NCBI RefSeq assembly: GCF_027587175.1
Contig: NZ_JAPCID010000018.1
Coordinates: 62,001 to 126,000, forward strand
Origin: Solirubrobacter deserti
GTDB lineage: Bacteria; Actinomycetota; Thermoleophilia; Solirubrobacterales; Solirubrobacteraceae
Direction: 5' to 3'
Length of the DNA stretch: 64,000 bases
The notes under the pieces are model-generated. The model saw only the letters and a program-made list of their open reading frames with translations. It made no database searches and was not told the origin of the DNA. Both the position numbers and the translations under genes were made by a program. Of this stretch, positions 1 to 8,301 are shown in pieces. Within the stretch, counting starts at the first letter, position 1; each line of letters begins with the position of its first letter.

Positions 1-404
1 TTCAAGAGCTGGACGAGCGCCTGCCGGCCTACCAGACCTCGGCCGAGACGCCTGTCGGCGGCACCGTCCCGGCCACGCTGTCGCTGGCGGTCGGCACCCC
101 GGATCCGCTCGGCCCGTTCGTGCCGGGCGTCGAGCGCCTGTACGAGACGACCGCCGCGGCGACCGTCACGTCCACGGCGGGCGACGCCACGCTGTCGGTC
201 GGCGAGCCCGGTCACCTCGTCAACGGCGCCTTCAAGCTGCCGGAGCCGCTGGAGGTCGCGCTCTCGAAGTCCATCTGGGACGGCCCGGTCTCCAACGAGC
301 AGGTCACGGTCGGCTTCAAGCAGTTCGTGAAGGCCACCGACGCACTGCGCACCGGGCGCTACTCCAAGACCGTGACCTTCACGCTGTCGACGACGCAGCC
401 GTAG
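1..404 (+). CDS. C-terminal part of an exported protein (partial)
   Basis: The frame is open from the window edge to a TAG at 402-404, so only the last ~134 residues are visible. They contain a beta-rich, Ig-like segment with the motifs PATLSL, DATLSVG, GHLVNGAF and a final TFTLSTTQP. The same tail, with the same last nine residues, ends the large exported protein at 58539-60644, so this is a shared C-terminal module of secreted proteins. The catalytic part lies outside the window, so its function cannot be stated. It ends 2 bases before the next start codon, suggesting cotranscription with the PhoD genes. Confidence 0.75.
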   Translation, partial: QELDERLPAYQTSAETPVGGTVPATLSLAVGTPDPLGPFVPGVERLYETTAAATVTSTAGDATLSVGEPGHLVNGAFKLPEPLEVALSKSIWDGPVSNEQVTVGFKQFVKATDALRTGRYSKTVTFTLSTTQP

Positions 405-406
405 CG

Positions 407-1984
407 ATGAGCATCACCGGGGATTGGGACCGACGGATCAGCCGGCGCACGCTGCTGCGGACCGGGGGGACGCTCGCGGCGGGCGTGGTGCTGGCGCCCG
501 CGCTCGCGCGCGCGACGTCGTGGAGCGCGGGCGGAGATCCGTTCTCGCTCGGGATCGCTTCGGGTGATCCCACGCCGGACGGGGTGGTGCTCTGGACACG
601 GCTGGCCCCGGCGCCGCTGACGGTCGACGGCGGGATGGGCACGCAGCGCTGCGCGGTGCAGTACGAGGTCGCGCTCGACGAGCAGTTCAAGTTCCCGGTC
701 AGGCGCGGGACCGAGTACGCGGTGGCCGAGTGGGCGCACAGCGTCCATGTCGACGTGCGCGGATTGCTGCCGGCGCGCGAGTACTTCTACCGCTTCAAGT
801 GGGGCGCGCACGTGAGCCCGGTCGGGCGCACGCGCACCGCGCCGCCGCCCTTTTTCGCCAACCGCGAGCTGAAGTTCGCGTTCGTCTCGTGCCAGAACTG
901 GGCGAACGGCTACTTCAACGCCTACGAGGACATCGTCGCGCGCGACCCGGAGTTCGTCGTGCACCTCGGCGACTACATCTATGAGAACTACGGCGGCGTG
1001 GCGCCTTTCCAGCAGCCGCTGCCGGCCGTGGAGCTGATGACGCTGTCGGACTATCGCATCCGGCACGCGCAGACCAAGACGGACCCGGACCTGCAGGCGG
1101 CGCACGCCGCACTGCCGTTCCTCGTGACCTGGGACGACCACGAGGTCGACAACGCCTACGCGAACCTCGAGAACGAGTCGGGCCAGTCCGTCGACGTGTT
1201 CCGCGCTCGCCGGGCCGCGGCGTACAAGGCCTACTACGAGCACATGCCGCTGCGGGGCTCCTCGATGCCGTCCGGGCCGGACATGGACCTGTACCGGCGC
1301 TTCCACTGGGGGCGGCTCGCGACGGTTAACATGATCGACGGGCGCCAGTACCGCTCGGGCGATGTGTCCGGTGGGACGCGGCGGCGCCACGGCTACACCG
1401 ACGCCGAGATCGACCCGTCGCGGACGATGCTCGGCGGCGCGCAGATGGCGTGGCTGCTGGAGGAGCTGTCGAGCTCGCAAGCCGGGTGGAACGTGCTCGC
1501 CAACAACAAGGCGTTCGCGCCCGTGGACCGCAACACCGCGATCGACCGGGTCGCGTTCAACAACCCGACGACCTGGGACGGCTATGTCGCCGACCGCCAG
1601 CGGATCCTGGACGCGATCGCCGCTCGCCGGGGACTGAACGCCGTGGTGATCACCGGCGACACGCACAGCAACTACGTGCGCAACGTCCCGCCGAACTTCA
1701 ACAGCCTGGACGGTGCCCCGGTCGCCACCGAGTTCCTGGGCACCTCCGTCAGCACGGGCGGAGACAAGGAGGAGCCGGTGATCCAGTGGCAGGACGATTC
1801 CCACAATCCGCACCAGCTCCTGCGCAACAACAACCGCGGCTACGTGGAGTGCGTGCTGACGCCGCAGCTGTGGGCGACGAACTTCCGGATCGTCCCCTCG
1901 GTCGAGACCCGCGTCCATGGCCAGGGCTCGACGCTCACCTCGTTCGTGGTCGAGAGCGGCCGCGGCGGCGCCGCGCGCGCATAG
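407..1984 (+). CDS. PhoD-family alkaline phosphatase/phosphodiesterase, Tat-exported (copy 1)
   Basis: 525 residues. The N-terminus carries a twin-arginine signal (SRRTLLRTGG, about residues 12-21) followed by a hydrophobic stretch and an ARA-type cleavage region, so the enzyme should fold in the cytoplasm and act outside. The PhoD N-terminal domain begins near FSLGIASGDPTPDG. Metallophosphatase motifs follow: HLGDYIYE (near 185), TWDDHEVDN (near 240) and TGDTHSN (near 415), which provide metal ligands in this family. Family members release phosphate from phosphomono- and diesters, usually during phosphate scavenging. Length is normal for PhoD. The ATG at 407 directly follows the preceding stop. 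A close paralogue follows at 2065. Confidence 0.9.
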   Translation: MSITGDWDRRISRRTLLRTGGTLAAGVVLAPALARATSWSAGGDPFSLGIASGDPTPDGVVLWTRLAPAPLTVDGGMGTQRCAVQYEVALDEQFKFPVRRGTEYAVAEWAHSVHVDVRGLLPAREYFYRFKWGAHVSPVGRTRTAPPPFFANRELKFAFVSCQNWANGYFNAYEDIVARDPEFVVHLGDYIYENYGGVAPFQQPLPAVELMTLSDYRIRHAQTKTDPDLQAAHAALPFLVTWDDHEVDNAYANLENESGQSVDVFRARRAAAYKAYYEHMPLRGSSMPSGPDMDLYRRFHWGRLATVNMIDGRQYRSGDVSGGTRRRHGYTDAEIDPSRTMLGGAQMAWLLEELSSSQAGWNVLANNKAFAPVDRNTAIDRVAFNNPTTWDGYVADRQRILDAIAARRGLNAVVITGDTHSNYVRNVPPNFNSLDGAPVATEFLGTSVSTGGDKEEPVIQWQDDSHNPHQLLRNNNRGYVECVLTPQLWATNFRIVPSVETRVHGQGSTLTSFVVESGRGGAARA

Positions 1985-2064
1985 CCACGTGACCCGTCAT
2001 CCAGGGGACGGGTCACGAACTTCAAACACATGGCAGTTCGACGCACTGTGGGGTGCCCGGAGAC

Positions 2065-3654
2065 ATGAGCATCAGTGGGGATTGGGACCGGCGCATCAGC
2101 CGGCGGACATTGCTTCGTACAGGCGGGACGCTCGCGGCCGGCGTCGTGCTCGCTCCGACGATCGCGCGCGCGACGTCGTCGTCGAGCGTGGACGGGAATC
2201 CGTTCTCGCTCGGCGTCGCCTCGGGCGACCCGACGCCGGACGGGGTCGTGCTGTGGACGCGGCTCGCCCCGCAGCCGGAGCTGGCCCTCGGCGGCATGCG
2301 CCCGGAGCGCTGCGCGGTCCAGTACGAGGTCGCGCTCGACGAGCAGTTCAAGTTCCCGGTCCGCAAGGGCGTGGAGTACGCCGTCCCCGAATGGGCGCAC
2401 AGCGTCCACGTCGAGGTCGCCGGCCTGCTGCCCGCGCGCGAGTACTTCTACCGCTTCAAGTGGGGTACGAACGTGAGCCCCGTCGGGCGTACGCGGACCG
2501 CGCCGCCGCCGCTGCACGCCAACCGCGAGCTGACCTTCGCGTTCGTGTCCTGCCACAACTGGGCCAACGGCTACTTCAACGTCTACGACGACATCGTCCG
2601 GCGCGACCCGCAGTTCGTCGTCCACCTCGGCGACTACATCTACGAGGGGCCCGGCGGCACCGCCCCGTTCCGCCCGCACCTGCCCGCCGTCAGGCTCGCG
2701 TCACTGTCGGACTTCCGGATCCGGCACGCGCAGTACAAGACCGATCCGGACCTGCAGAAGGTGCACGCGGCGCTGCCGTTCTTCATGACCTGGGACGACC
2801 ACGAGGTCGACAACAACTACGCGGGCCTCGTCTCCGGGACGGGGGAGGTGCCGCCGGAGCAGTTCCCGGCCGTCCGCGCCGCCGCCTACAAGGCCTACTA
2901 CGAGCACATGCCGCTCCGCAAGACCGCGGTGCCCTCCGCCGGCACCGGGATGATGATGTTCCGGACGATCCAGTGGGGCCGCCTGGCGAGCTTCTATGCG
3001 ATCGACGGGCGCCAGTACCGCTCCCCGAACGCCGATCCGACCAGCCCGCGCGGCGCGAACGGCTACACGCCGAGCGAGCTGGACCCGAACCGGACGATGC
3101 TCGGCGCCGAGCAGATGAGCTGGCTGCTGAACGAGCTGTCGACCACCAAGGCCGGCTGGAACATCCTGGCCAACAACAAGGCCTTCTCGCCGTTCGACCG
3201 CGACACGGCGCTCAACTCGGTCGAGTTCAACAGCCCCGACAACTGGGACGGCTATGTCGCCGACCGGCAGAAGATCCTCGCGACACTCGCCGAGCGCCGC
3301 ACGCCCAACCCGATCGTCATCACGGGCGACTCGCACAACAACTGGGTCCGCAACGTGCCGCCGGACTTCAACCGCCTCGACGGCGCGCCCGTGGCGACCG
3401 AGTTCATGGGCACCTCGCTCTCGACCGCCGGCAACACGCCGAACCCGTTCGTCCGCTGGAACAACGACGCCAACAACCCGCACCTGCTGTTCCGCAACAA
3501 CCAGCGCGGCTACGTCGAGTGCTCGATGACCCCGCAGTCCTGGACCTCACGGTTCCGGATCGTCACCGAGGTCGAGAAACGCGTGTACGGCACCGCCACG
3601 ACGCTGGCGACCTTCGGCGTCGAGAGCGGCAAGGCCGGCGCCATCCGCATGTAA
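2065..3654 (+). CDS. PhoD-family alkaline phosphatase/phosphodiesterase, Tat-exported (copy 2)
   Basis: 529 residues, strongly similar throughout to the upstream gene, including an almost identical N-terminus (SISGDWDRRISRRTLLRTGG) with the twin-arginine motif. HLGDYIYE (near 186), TWDDHEVDN and TGDSHNN match the PhoD metal-binding motifs. The ATG at 2065 is chosen because it aligns exactly with the start of copy 1; an upstream GTG is open but unlikely. The 80-base gap between the copies has no obvious hairpin, so one transcript is possible. A strong hairpin terminator follows at 3693-3720. Tandem duplication of an extracellular phosphatase is the simplest explanation; differing substrate preference is inference. 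Confidence 0.9.
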   Translation: MSISGDWDRRISRRTLLRTGGTLAAGVVLAPTIARATSSSSVDGNPFSLGVASGDPTPDGVVLWTRLAPQPELALGGMRPERCAVQYEVALDEQFKFPVRKGVEYAVPEWAHSVHVEVAGLLPAREYFYRFKWGTNVSPVGRTRTAPPPLHANRELTFAFVSCHNWANGYFNVYDDIVRRDPQFVVHLGDYIYEGPGGTAPFRPHLPAVRLASLSDFRIRHAQYKTDPDLQKVHAALPFFMTWDDHEVDNNYAGLVSGTGEVPPEQFPAVRAAAYKAYYEHMPLRKTAVPSAGTGMMMFRTIQWGRLASFYAIDGRQYRSPNADPTSPRGANGYTPSELDPNRTMLGAEQMSWLLNELSTTKAGWNILANNKAFSPFDRDTALNSVEFNSPDNWDGYVADRQKILATLAERRTPNPIVITGDSHNNWVRNVPPDFNRLDGAPVATEFMGTSLSTAGNTPNPFVRWNNDANNPHLLFRNNQRGYVECSMTPQSWTSRFRIVTEVEKRVYGTATTLATFGVESGKAGAIRM

Positions 3655-3692
3655 ACGCGCGTTGCGTGCGACCCGACGCCGCTTCTGAAACG

Positions 3693-3720
3693 AGAAAAGC
3701 CCGCCTTAGCGGGCTTTTCT
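3693..3720. terminator. Perfect 12-bp hairpin, likely bidirectional terminator
   Basis: Arms 3693-3704 (AGAAAAGCCCGC) and 3709-3720 (GCGGGCTTTTCT) pair perfectly around a CTTA loop, with A/T-rich ends on both sides. It would stop the PhoD transcript on the plus strand. On the minus strand it sits just beyond the displaced tRNA-Leu 3' half, so it was probably the original terminator of tRNA-Leu before the element inserted. Confidence 0.8.
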
Positions 3721-3723
3721 TAG

Positions 3724-3776
3724 TGCGCCGAAGAGGACTCGAACCTCCACCCGGTTATCCCGGACCAGGCCCTCAA
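3724..3776 (-). repeat. attL: displaced 3' half of tRNA-Leu
   Basis: These 53 bases are identical to 10143-10195. They encode the anticodon loop to 3' end of tRNA-Leu, but no 5' half follows at 3777, so this is not a functional tRNA. It is the expected footprint of site-specific integration with crossover at or near the anticodon loop. Confidence 0.92.
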
Positions 3777-4064
3777 GACGGTTGAGCACTGACCGGATTG
3801 CGGCGATCTGCGCGGTGGAGCCGTTCGTGTTCGCGGGGGAGAACAGATTGGACGCCATGGACAACACGGATGTTGCCACGGGGCGTGCCGCCATAAGAGA
3901 CCAGGGGCGGGTTCAGGTGTTCTCCGGGAGCGTTCTCCGCCAGTCGAGTCGCGGTCAGTTCAGGCGCTGACTCCGGAGCCTCAGAGCGGCAATCTGTGTC
4001 GGCGAGCAGTCGGCGCCTTGCGTCGTCGGACTTCACGGCGGCGGAAAGCGAAGCCGGTCTCCTC
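3777..4064. other. Left end of the element: no convincing gene, candidate integrase arm sites
   Basis: About 290 bases with no well-supported gene; a 62-codon open frame here has no recognisable content. It contains GGAGAAC at 3838-3844 and GTTCTCC at 3919-3925 and 3932-3938. The right end, just inside attR, holds the same heptamer in the same orientation order. A 13-bp string (AGGTGTTCTCCGG) occurs at both 3915-3927 and 10039-10051. These are good candidates for integrase arm-type binding sites. Confidence 0.5.
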
Positions 4065-5771
4065 TTAGTCTCCGCGCCGGAGTTCCTCGGGGATTTCTAG
4101 CGCACGGGCGGCTCGCGGATTTCCTCCCGTGATCCGCCAGCACAAGCGCATGGTGATGAGTACACGCTCCAGTAGAAATCTCACGGCTTCCTCGGAGGTG
4201 CGTCCCTTTCGGATCTCGGGGTGCTCGGAAAGGAACCCCGCCGCGGACGCCTCGTCGAAGCTTCGGAACTCCAGCCGAACACCAGAGTCGCTGTCAGACG
4301 GCCACTCGTCGAATCGGATGGCTTCACGCAAGTCAAGCACCCAGACTCGGTCATCCGGCGCCCCAGCGAAGTCGATCGCCGCGACGTCCTCGAATATCCC
4401 GCAGAAGTCGCGTTGGTGGCTCGGTGGCACGGTTTGATGCTGAACAGGCGTAGCGCCGAATGCGGTAAGGCCTAGCTCACGTTCAACCTGCCAGTTGATC
4501 GGCAACACGATCAACGACGGGTGAAATCCGTCCGTGCGCATTCCCTCGATGGTCTTACTGAGCGCGCTGCGAAGGTCCCCCTGCTCCAGAGAGCTAGCTA
4601 CGTCCGGCAGAGCCGCGAACAACTGCTGAGCTTCGGCCGTGCGGGCCGAGCGCGCCAAGTCGCGGCCCATCATGTCGAGCCCGAGTACGCCAGACTCCGA
4701 GACGAAGAAGCTCTTCGGTGCCCAGTTGTATGCGACCAGCCCGGCGTTGTCAGGCGGCGGCTCGCGAAGCTCGTTCACGTTGCCTTGCAAGGCCAGGGTG
4801 TCGCGGAGGACGCGATACTCGGCCGCGCTTCGGAGAGCAGGTTGCCGAACTTCGTCAAGGCGCGTCTCATCGATGGAGGCGTTGCGGACTCGCTCCCGTT
4901 CTACGTCCTGTTGAGCCTCCCGGCCGCTGGCGAGCAATGTCGCTAGACGATCGAGACGCTGCGACCACCCGCGTTCAGGATCGGGCGGCGTTGCTGTTGA
5001 AGTCGTATCGAATGCATCCGCGACCCCGAGCACGGGTTGCCATCGATCCCGCTCCTGCACCAGTCTCCCGAGAAGCGCTTGGATCTCCTCGTGTCGCCAC
5101 TCAAACCAGTCGCGCGGGCGGAGCTCCGAAGGCTCCCCTGGCGCGACGAGCCGTGTGCACAGCAACAGCGCCGTGAGCAGGAGTTTCTCCGATGTCGGGA
5201 TGAAGTGGGCTGCCTCGTCGGGAAGCTCCGCGAGAAACCACATTGTCCAAGGGGGCTTGTCGCTCTCTTCCGCAGCTGTCGACGCGTCATAGGCGTCGAG
5301 GACCCACTCGACGTTCGGGAACTGCGATGCAAGCACTCCGAAAGCCGTGTGCAAGAAAGCGCTTCGTTCAACAGGCTGGGGACGCTCGAGGAGATGCACG
5401 ACCCACATTGCGAGACCGAAGCGCAGGATCTCTCTACGTCTTAGGAGAGCGAGCAGCTCTGACTGGACTTCGCCGCCGCGCCGTTCGTTGAACGCATGGG
5501 CAAGGTCCGCGTGAGGGAAAGCCGGCAGCCACACCTCATCGAACATTGCTTCCCACTTGCGTTCCACCGTCGCGAACGTGGCCTCATCAGCAAGGTCGAT
5601 GGCGCTCTTCAGGAGCCCGTTCACGGCGTTGAAGAACGAGAACCCGAGGTCGCGACCCTCATCCTCTGTCAGTGCGTCGGAGGAACCCGAGAAAGCGCTC
5701 TCGACGGCCCAACGTGCCGCGAAGAGGTGATCGACACTTTGATGGAGGAGCAACTCCTCGGAGTGGTTCAC
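4065..5771 (-). CDS. Unrecognised 568-aa soluble protein, element cargo
   Basis: I do not recognise this protein. It is 568 residues, mostly helical in character, without a signal peptide or clear membrane segment. Visible features are an acidic, leucine-rich N-terminal half with repeated helix-like LLERP/LLRRRE stretches and a mixed C-terminal half (about 340-568) with shorter hydrophobic strands such as HPSLIVLPINW and RVWVLDLREAI, which could form an alpha/beta domain. The GTG start at 5771 overlaps the stop of the upstream membrane-protein gene by 4 bases (GTGA), so the two are translationally coupled and probably act together. It is the last gene before attL. GC is lower than in host genes, consistent with acquisition. 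No motif gives a function. Confidence 0.8.
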   Translation of the reverse strand: MNHSEELLLHQSVDHLFAARWAVESAFSGSSDALTEDEGRDLGFSFFNAVNGLLKSAIDLADEATFATVERKWEAMFDEVWLPAFPHADLAHAFNERRGGEVQSELLALLRRREILRFGLAMWVVHLLERPQPVERSAFLHTAFGVLASQFPNVEWVLDAYDASTAAEESDKPPWTMWFLAELPDEAAHFIPTSEKLLLTALLLCTRLVAPGEPSELRPRDWFEWRHEEIQALLGRLVQERDRWQPVLGVADAFDTTSTATPPDPERGWSQRLDRLATLLASGREAQQDVERERVRNASIDETRLDEVRQPALRSAAEYRVLRDTLALQGNVNELREPPPDNAGLVAYNWAPKSFFVSESGVLGLDMMGRDLARSARTAEAQQLFAALPDVASSLEQGDLRSALSKTIEGMRTDGFHPSLIVLPINWQVERELGLTAFGATPVQHQTVPPSHQRDFCGIFEDVAAIDFAGAPDDRVWVLDLREAIRFDEWPSDSDSGVRLEFRSFDEASAAGFLSEHPEIRKGRTSEEAVRFLLERVLITMRLCWRITGGNPRAARALEIPEELRRGD

Positions 5772-7204
5772 GCCCGACCCCTTCTCGCGAGGGCGTACAT
5801 TGCTGGATAAAGCTGGAAAAGAGGCGCCGCTAGCGCCGGTGCACCGAGCCGCGTGGCCTCGATTGCGACGTGCTGTGGAAGGTACGTGATTGGGCCGATG
5901 AGTTCCCGACTATTCGCGTTCACCGCAGCGACGAGTTCGTCATAGAGGAAATCAGCGATCCGTTGTACCGGCCCGACGCCGAAGAATCCGGGGGCCATTA
6001 CCGCGCCCGCGAACGGAATACCCCAGGCCGCCGCGGCCTTAGGAAGCGCAAGGAGCACAAGTTCGTACAGCTGGCCGATGGCCCTCCACTCGTTTTCGCG
6101 TCCGCCCCGAGCCGCGCCCATAGCCTGCTGGTGAAGGCGCTCGAGCGCTTCCGTGAGCGCCCGATTCCCCGATTCGTCGTCTGCCCTGCGGACTCGCACA
6201 GCCGCGGCCAGACGCCGTCTCTTGCGCGGCGACACTTGTCCAGTGAGGTACAGGCCAGTCCCTGACTCTGCTACCGAGTCGCCGAGATTTACGGGCAGCC
6301 AAAGCTGTGAGTTAGGATGCCGCACCGCGAAACGGCTCAGGGGACCGAGGCGGACATCAACCACCTCACCCGCGCGCGACGCGACAATCGGCGTCGCGCC
6401 ACCAGGGTTCCCGAATGACGTGCGGATCGGCAGGGAAGAGCTACCCAGCCACAACGTAGCTGCCTGTCCGACAAGTTGCTGGGTCATCGCCTGGTCCACC
6501 AACCGTCGCACTCGCTCCTCTCGCATACGCCGCAACGCGGAGTCGTCGAGAAGCCGCACAACGCGGTGCATCACGTACCCCACTCCAACAAGAGTGATCC
6601 CCGAGACGATAATCGCCCACGCCGCTGGAAGCCCGCGCGGCGCATTGTGCCCCCAGCCGAATAGCACCACCCCGTCCAGAAGCAACGACACGAGCCCGAT
6701 TTCGATCACGAGAAGCAGTCGTGACGCGCCAGCGAACTCCCGTAGAGATCCACCGTACGCCTGTTGGCCTGAGCCGCGGAATGCCTCGAAGGCAAAAGCC
6801 ACCATGGCGACGGACACGCCGAGTGCAGCACCCACAACCTGCCAAAGCGTCCGAAGGAACTCCTCGGAGTCCTCGACATCGTCCAGGGGTCCCCATCGAA
6901 CATCGACCGGGATCAGGACGACAACGAAAAGGGCGGCAGCGTAGATGACAAAACGAGTCCAGCCAAGCCTTTGGCGCCGGCGCTGAATCGCGTCGGTCCA
7001 TCGCTTCCGCCGGTTTGAGGCAGACAGCAGTTTGAGTGCTTGACGTCGTAAGGACAGCCGTCCTGCAACAGGCGCCGGATGTACGGCAAGCATGCGAAAG
7101 AGCCAGCCGATTGCGGCTAGGTTGCTCGCTATCGCGGCAAGCAGCAGTACGTTGTAGAGCCATCCGTGAGTATCCATAGAGTCGTTGGGTGCAGATTCAA
7201 TCAT
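5768..7204 (-). CDS. Five-helix membrane protein with cytoplasmic C-domain, element cargo (DUF2254-like layout)
   Basis: 478 residues. Hydrophobic segments lie at about 15-37, 84-105, 128-145, 167-187 and 196-215, with a basic loop (RRKRW, RRRQR) between the first two and a soluble C-terminal half of ~260 residues. That half contains WLPVNLGDSVAESGTG, which recalls the 'GD-FV-G' stretch of DUF2254 membrane proteins; the resemblance is by eye and weak. The ATG at 7204 is used, with another in-frame ATG nine codons later. It is first of a coupled pair with the 568-aa protein and is the likely membrane partner. Location beside an integrase suggests a horizontally moved accessory function, perhaps defence or envelope stress; neither is shown by the sequence. 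Confidence 0.78.
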   Translation of the reverse strand: MIESAPNDSMDTHGWLYNVLLLAAIASNLAAIGWLFRMLAVHPAPVAGRLSLRRQALKLLSASNRRKRWTDAIQRRRQRLGWTRFVIYAAALFVVVLIPVDVRWGPLDDVEDSEEFLRTLWQVVGAALGVSVAMVAFAFEAFRGSGQQAYGGSLREFAGASRLLLVIEIGLVSLLLDGVVLFGWGHNAPRGLPAAWAIIVSGITLVGVGYVMHRVVRLLDDSALRRMREERVRRLVDQAMTQQLVGQAATLWLGSSSLPIRTSFGNPGGATPIVASRAGEVVDVRLGPLSRFAVRHPNSQLWLPVNLGDSVAESGTGLYLTGQVSPRKRRRLAAAVRVRRADDESGNRALTEALERLHQQAMGAARGGRENEWRAIGQLYELVLLALPKAAAAWGIPFAGAVMAPGFFGVGPVQRIADFLYDELVAAVNANSRELIGPITYLPQHVAIEATRLGAPALAAPLFQLYPAMYALARRGRA

Positions 7205-7539
7205 CTGAACGCAGCGGTCGAGCGGTTCAGTGAAGACTGTTCTTTCAGTGTCGTCGAACCAACGCGATGAGCCGTGCCCTTAGCTAGGGCTACGGTGGGC
7301 ACTGCGCACGGCAGGCAAATGCCTTGGCCGGACCACACGATGTGCCAGGCCTCAAAACGCGTCGGCACTCAGAAGCTCGGCGAGCTTCACATACTTGCGG
7401 TGCTCTCACATGGCGGCTCAGTCGATGTGGGCATGCGACCTGGCTTGGGTGCGGGGCAGACGCAGACCGGCAACACCGGATTTAGATCGGGCACGCAGTT
7501 GCACTCAAGTGCTGTATACAGCGGCGCTACAGTTCAGAC
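7205..7539. promoter_or_regulatory. Divergent control region with a 12-bp palindrome
   Basis: This 335-base gap separates the cargo operon (leftward) from the small basic-protein gene (rightward) and must hold both promoters. A perfect palindrome, GCTGTATACAGC (7511-7522), lies 17 bases before the GTG at 7540 and contains a TATAC-like element, so it could be an operator overlapping a promoter. A 95-codon open frame from 7274 has no recognisable protein character and is not called. Confidence 0.45.
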
Positions 7540-7926
7540 GTGGGTCGCAAGAGCCGACTGAAGCGCGAACGAGCCGCGAGTGCGCCGCCTCTAGAGTCAG
7601 ATGAACCTCCCGCGCTGCTGGCCGATGTAGCGGCCACCATCGAGCCGCCGGCGACCATCGAGCCACCCGTCATACGTCGCGCGGGACGTTCACGGAAGAA
7701 GCGTCCCGTTGGTGCTCGTGTAGCGCGAGTTGCGGTCGACGACGTGACCTGGGAGGCGTTCAAGAAGCTGTGCGGGTCCACGCCCGCAAGCATTCGGCTC
7801 GGTCAGATGGTCGCGGCTGAGGTAGAACGTGCGCGGGAGCCGTCTACGAGCACGGACGCCGTGTCCGCCCTCGCGGCGATTCGCGCGCACCTCGACGAGC
7901 TGGAAGCTCTCGCCCGAAGCCGGTAG
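7540..7926 (+). CDS. Small basic protein, ribbon-helix-helix-like C-terminal half
   Basis: 128 residues from a GTG start. The first half is very basic and Pro/Ala-rich (MGRKSRLKRERAAS, RAGRSRKKRPVGAR). The second half runs VARVAVDDVTWEAFKKL, then SIRLGQMVAAEVER. This is a short strand plus two helices like ribbon-helix-helix DNA-binding proteins of plasmids and small elements, and it ends in a probable coiled helix. The assignment is by pattern only. The palindrome just upstream fits autoregulation. It is transcribed away from the cargo and towards the excisionase-like gene, 63 bases further on. Confidence 0.6.
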   Translation: MGRKSRLKRERAASAPPLESDEPPALLADVAATIEPPATIEPPVIRRAGRSRKKRPVGARVARVAVDDVTWEAFKKLCGSTPASIRLGQMVAAEVERAREPSTSTDAVSALAAIRAHLDELEALARSR

Positions 7927-7989
7927 CCGGAAGATGAGAGCCGTCCCTCGGCGCAGAAAGATTGCCCGGAGGCGGCCCGACACGGCTTG

Positions 7990-8301
7990 ATGGACATGAC
8001 GGCCAATCTGGACACTGATCTGCTCAAGCCGACCGAGGTCGCTGCGCGCCTGCGCGTCTCGCGCTCCTGGGTCTACGAGGCGGCGAAGGAAGGACGCATT
8101 CCGAGCGTGCGGCTCGGTGGTCCTGACGGGCCGCTGCGCTTCCTCGCCCACGACGTCGACGCGTGGCTCGACCGCGCACGCAGCGCTTGGGTACCGGGCG
8201 AAACGACGACGGCCGCGACGCGTCGAGCGGCGCGGCCCGTGTCGCTGGTGCCGGCTCAGCTGTCGATCGACACGATCATCGACGGCCAGGGCGCTCCGTA
8301 G
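7990..8301 (+). CDS. Excisionase-like HTH (helix-turn-helix type 17) DNA-binding protein
   Basis: 103 residues. LLKPTEVAARLRVSRSWVYEAAKEG, read in two parts (residues ~10-34), is the winged-helix signature of MerR-like excisionase/AlpA proteins, followed by the usual IPSVRLGG and LRFLAHDVDAWL. Such proteins bend attachment-site DNA and direct excision, or act as element regulators. Start choice is uncertain: TTG 7987, ATG 7990 or ATG 7996, none with a clear Shine-Dalgarno sequence. It converges with the XRE gene and their 3' ends overlap by 26 bases. Its place near the integrase supports a role in excision. Confidence 0.75.
   Translation: MDMTANLDTDLLKPTEVAARLRVSRSWVYEAAKEGRIPSVRLGGPDGPLRFLAHDVDAWLDRARSAWVPGETTTAATRRAARPVSLVPAQLSIDTIIDGQGAP

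Noticed and set aside
3724-3785. A second tRNA-Leu gene
   Set aside because: Only the 3' half is present; no D-arm or acceptor 5' strand follows. It is the displaced att half.
3782-3970. A 62-codon gene next to attL
   Set aside because: No recognisable content or ribosome site, and it overlaps the candidate integrase sites.
7274-7561. A 95-codon plus-strand frame between cargo and the small basic gene
   Set aside because: Composition is not protein-like, and it overlaps the palindrome and the better-supported gene at 7540.
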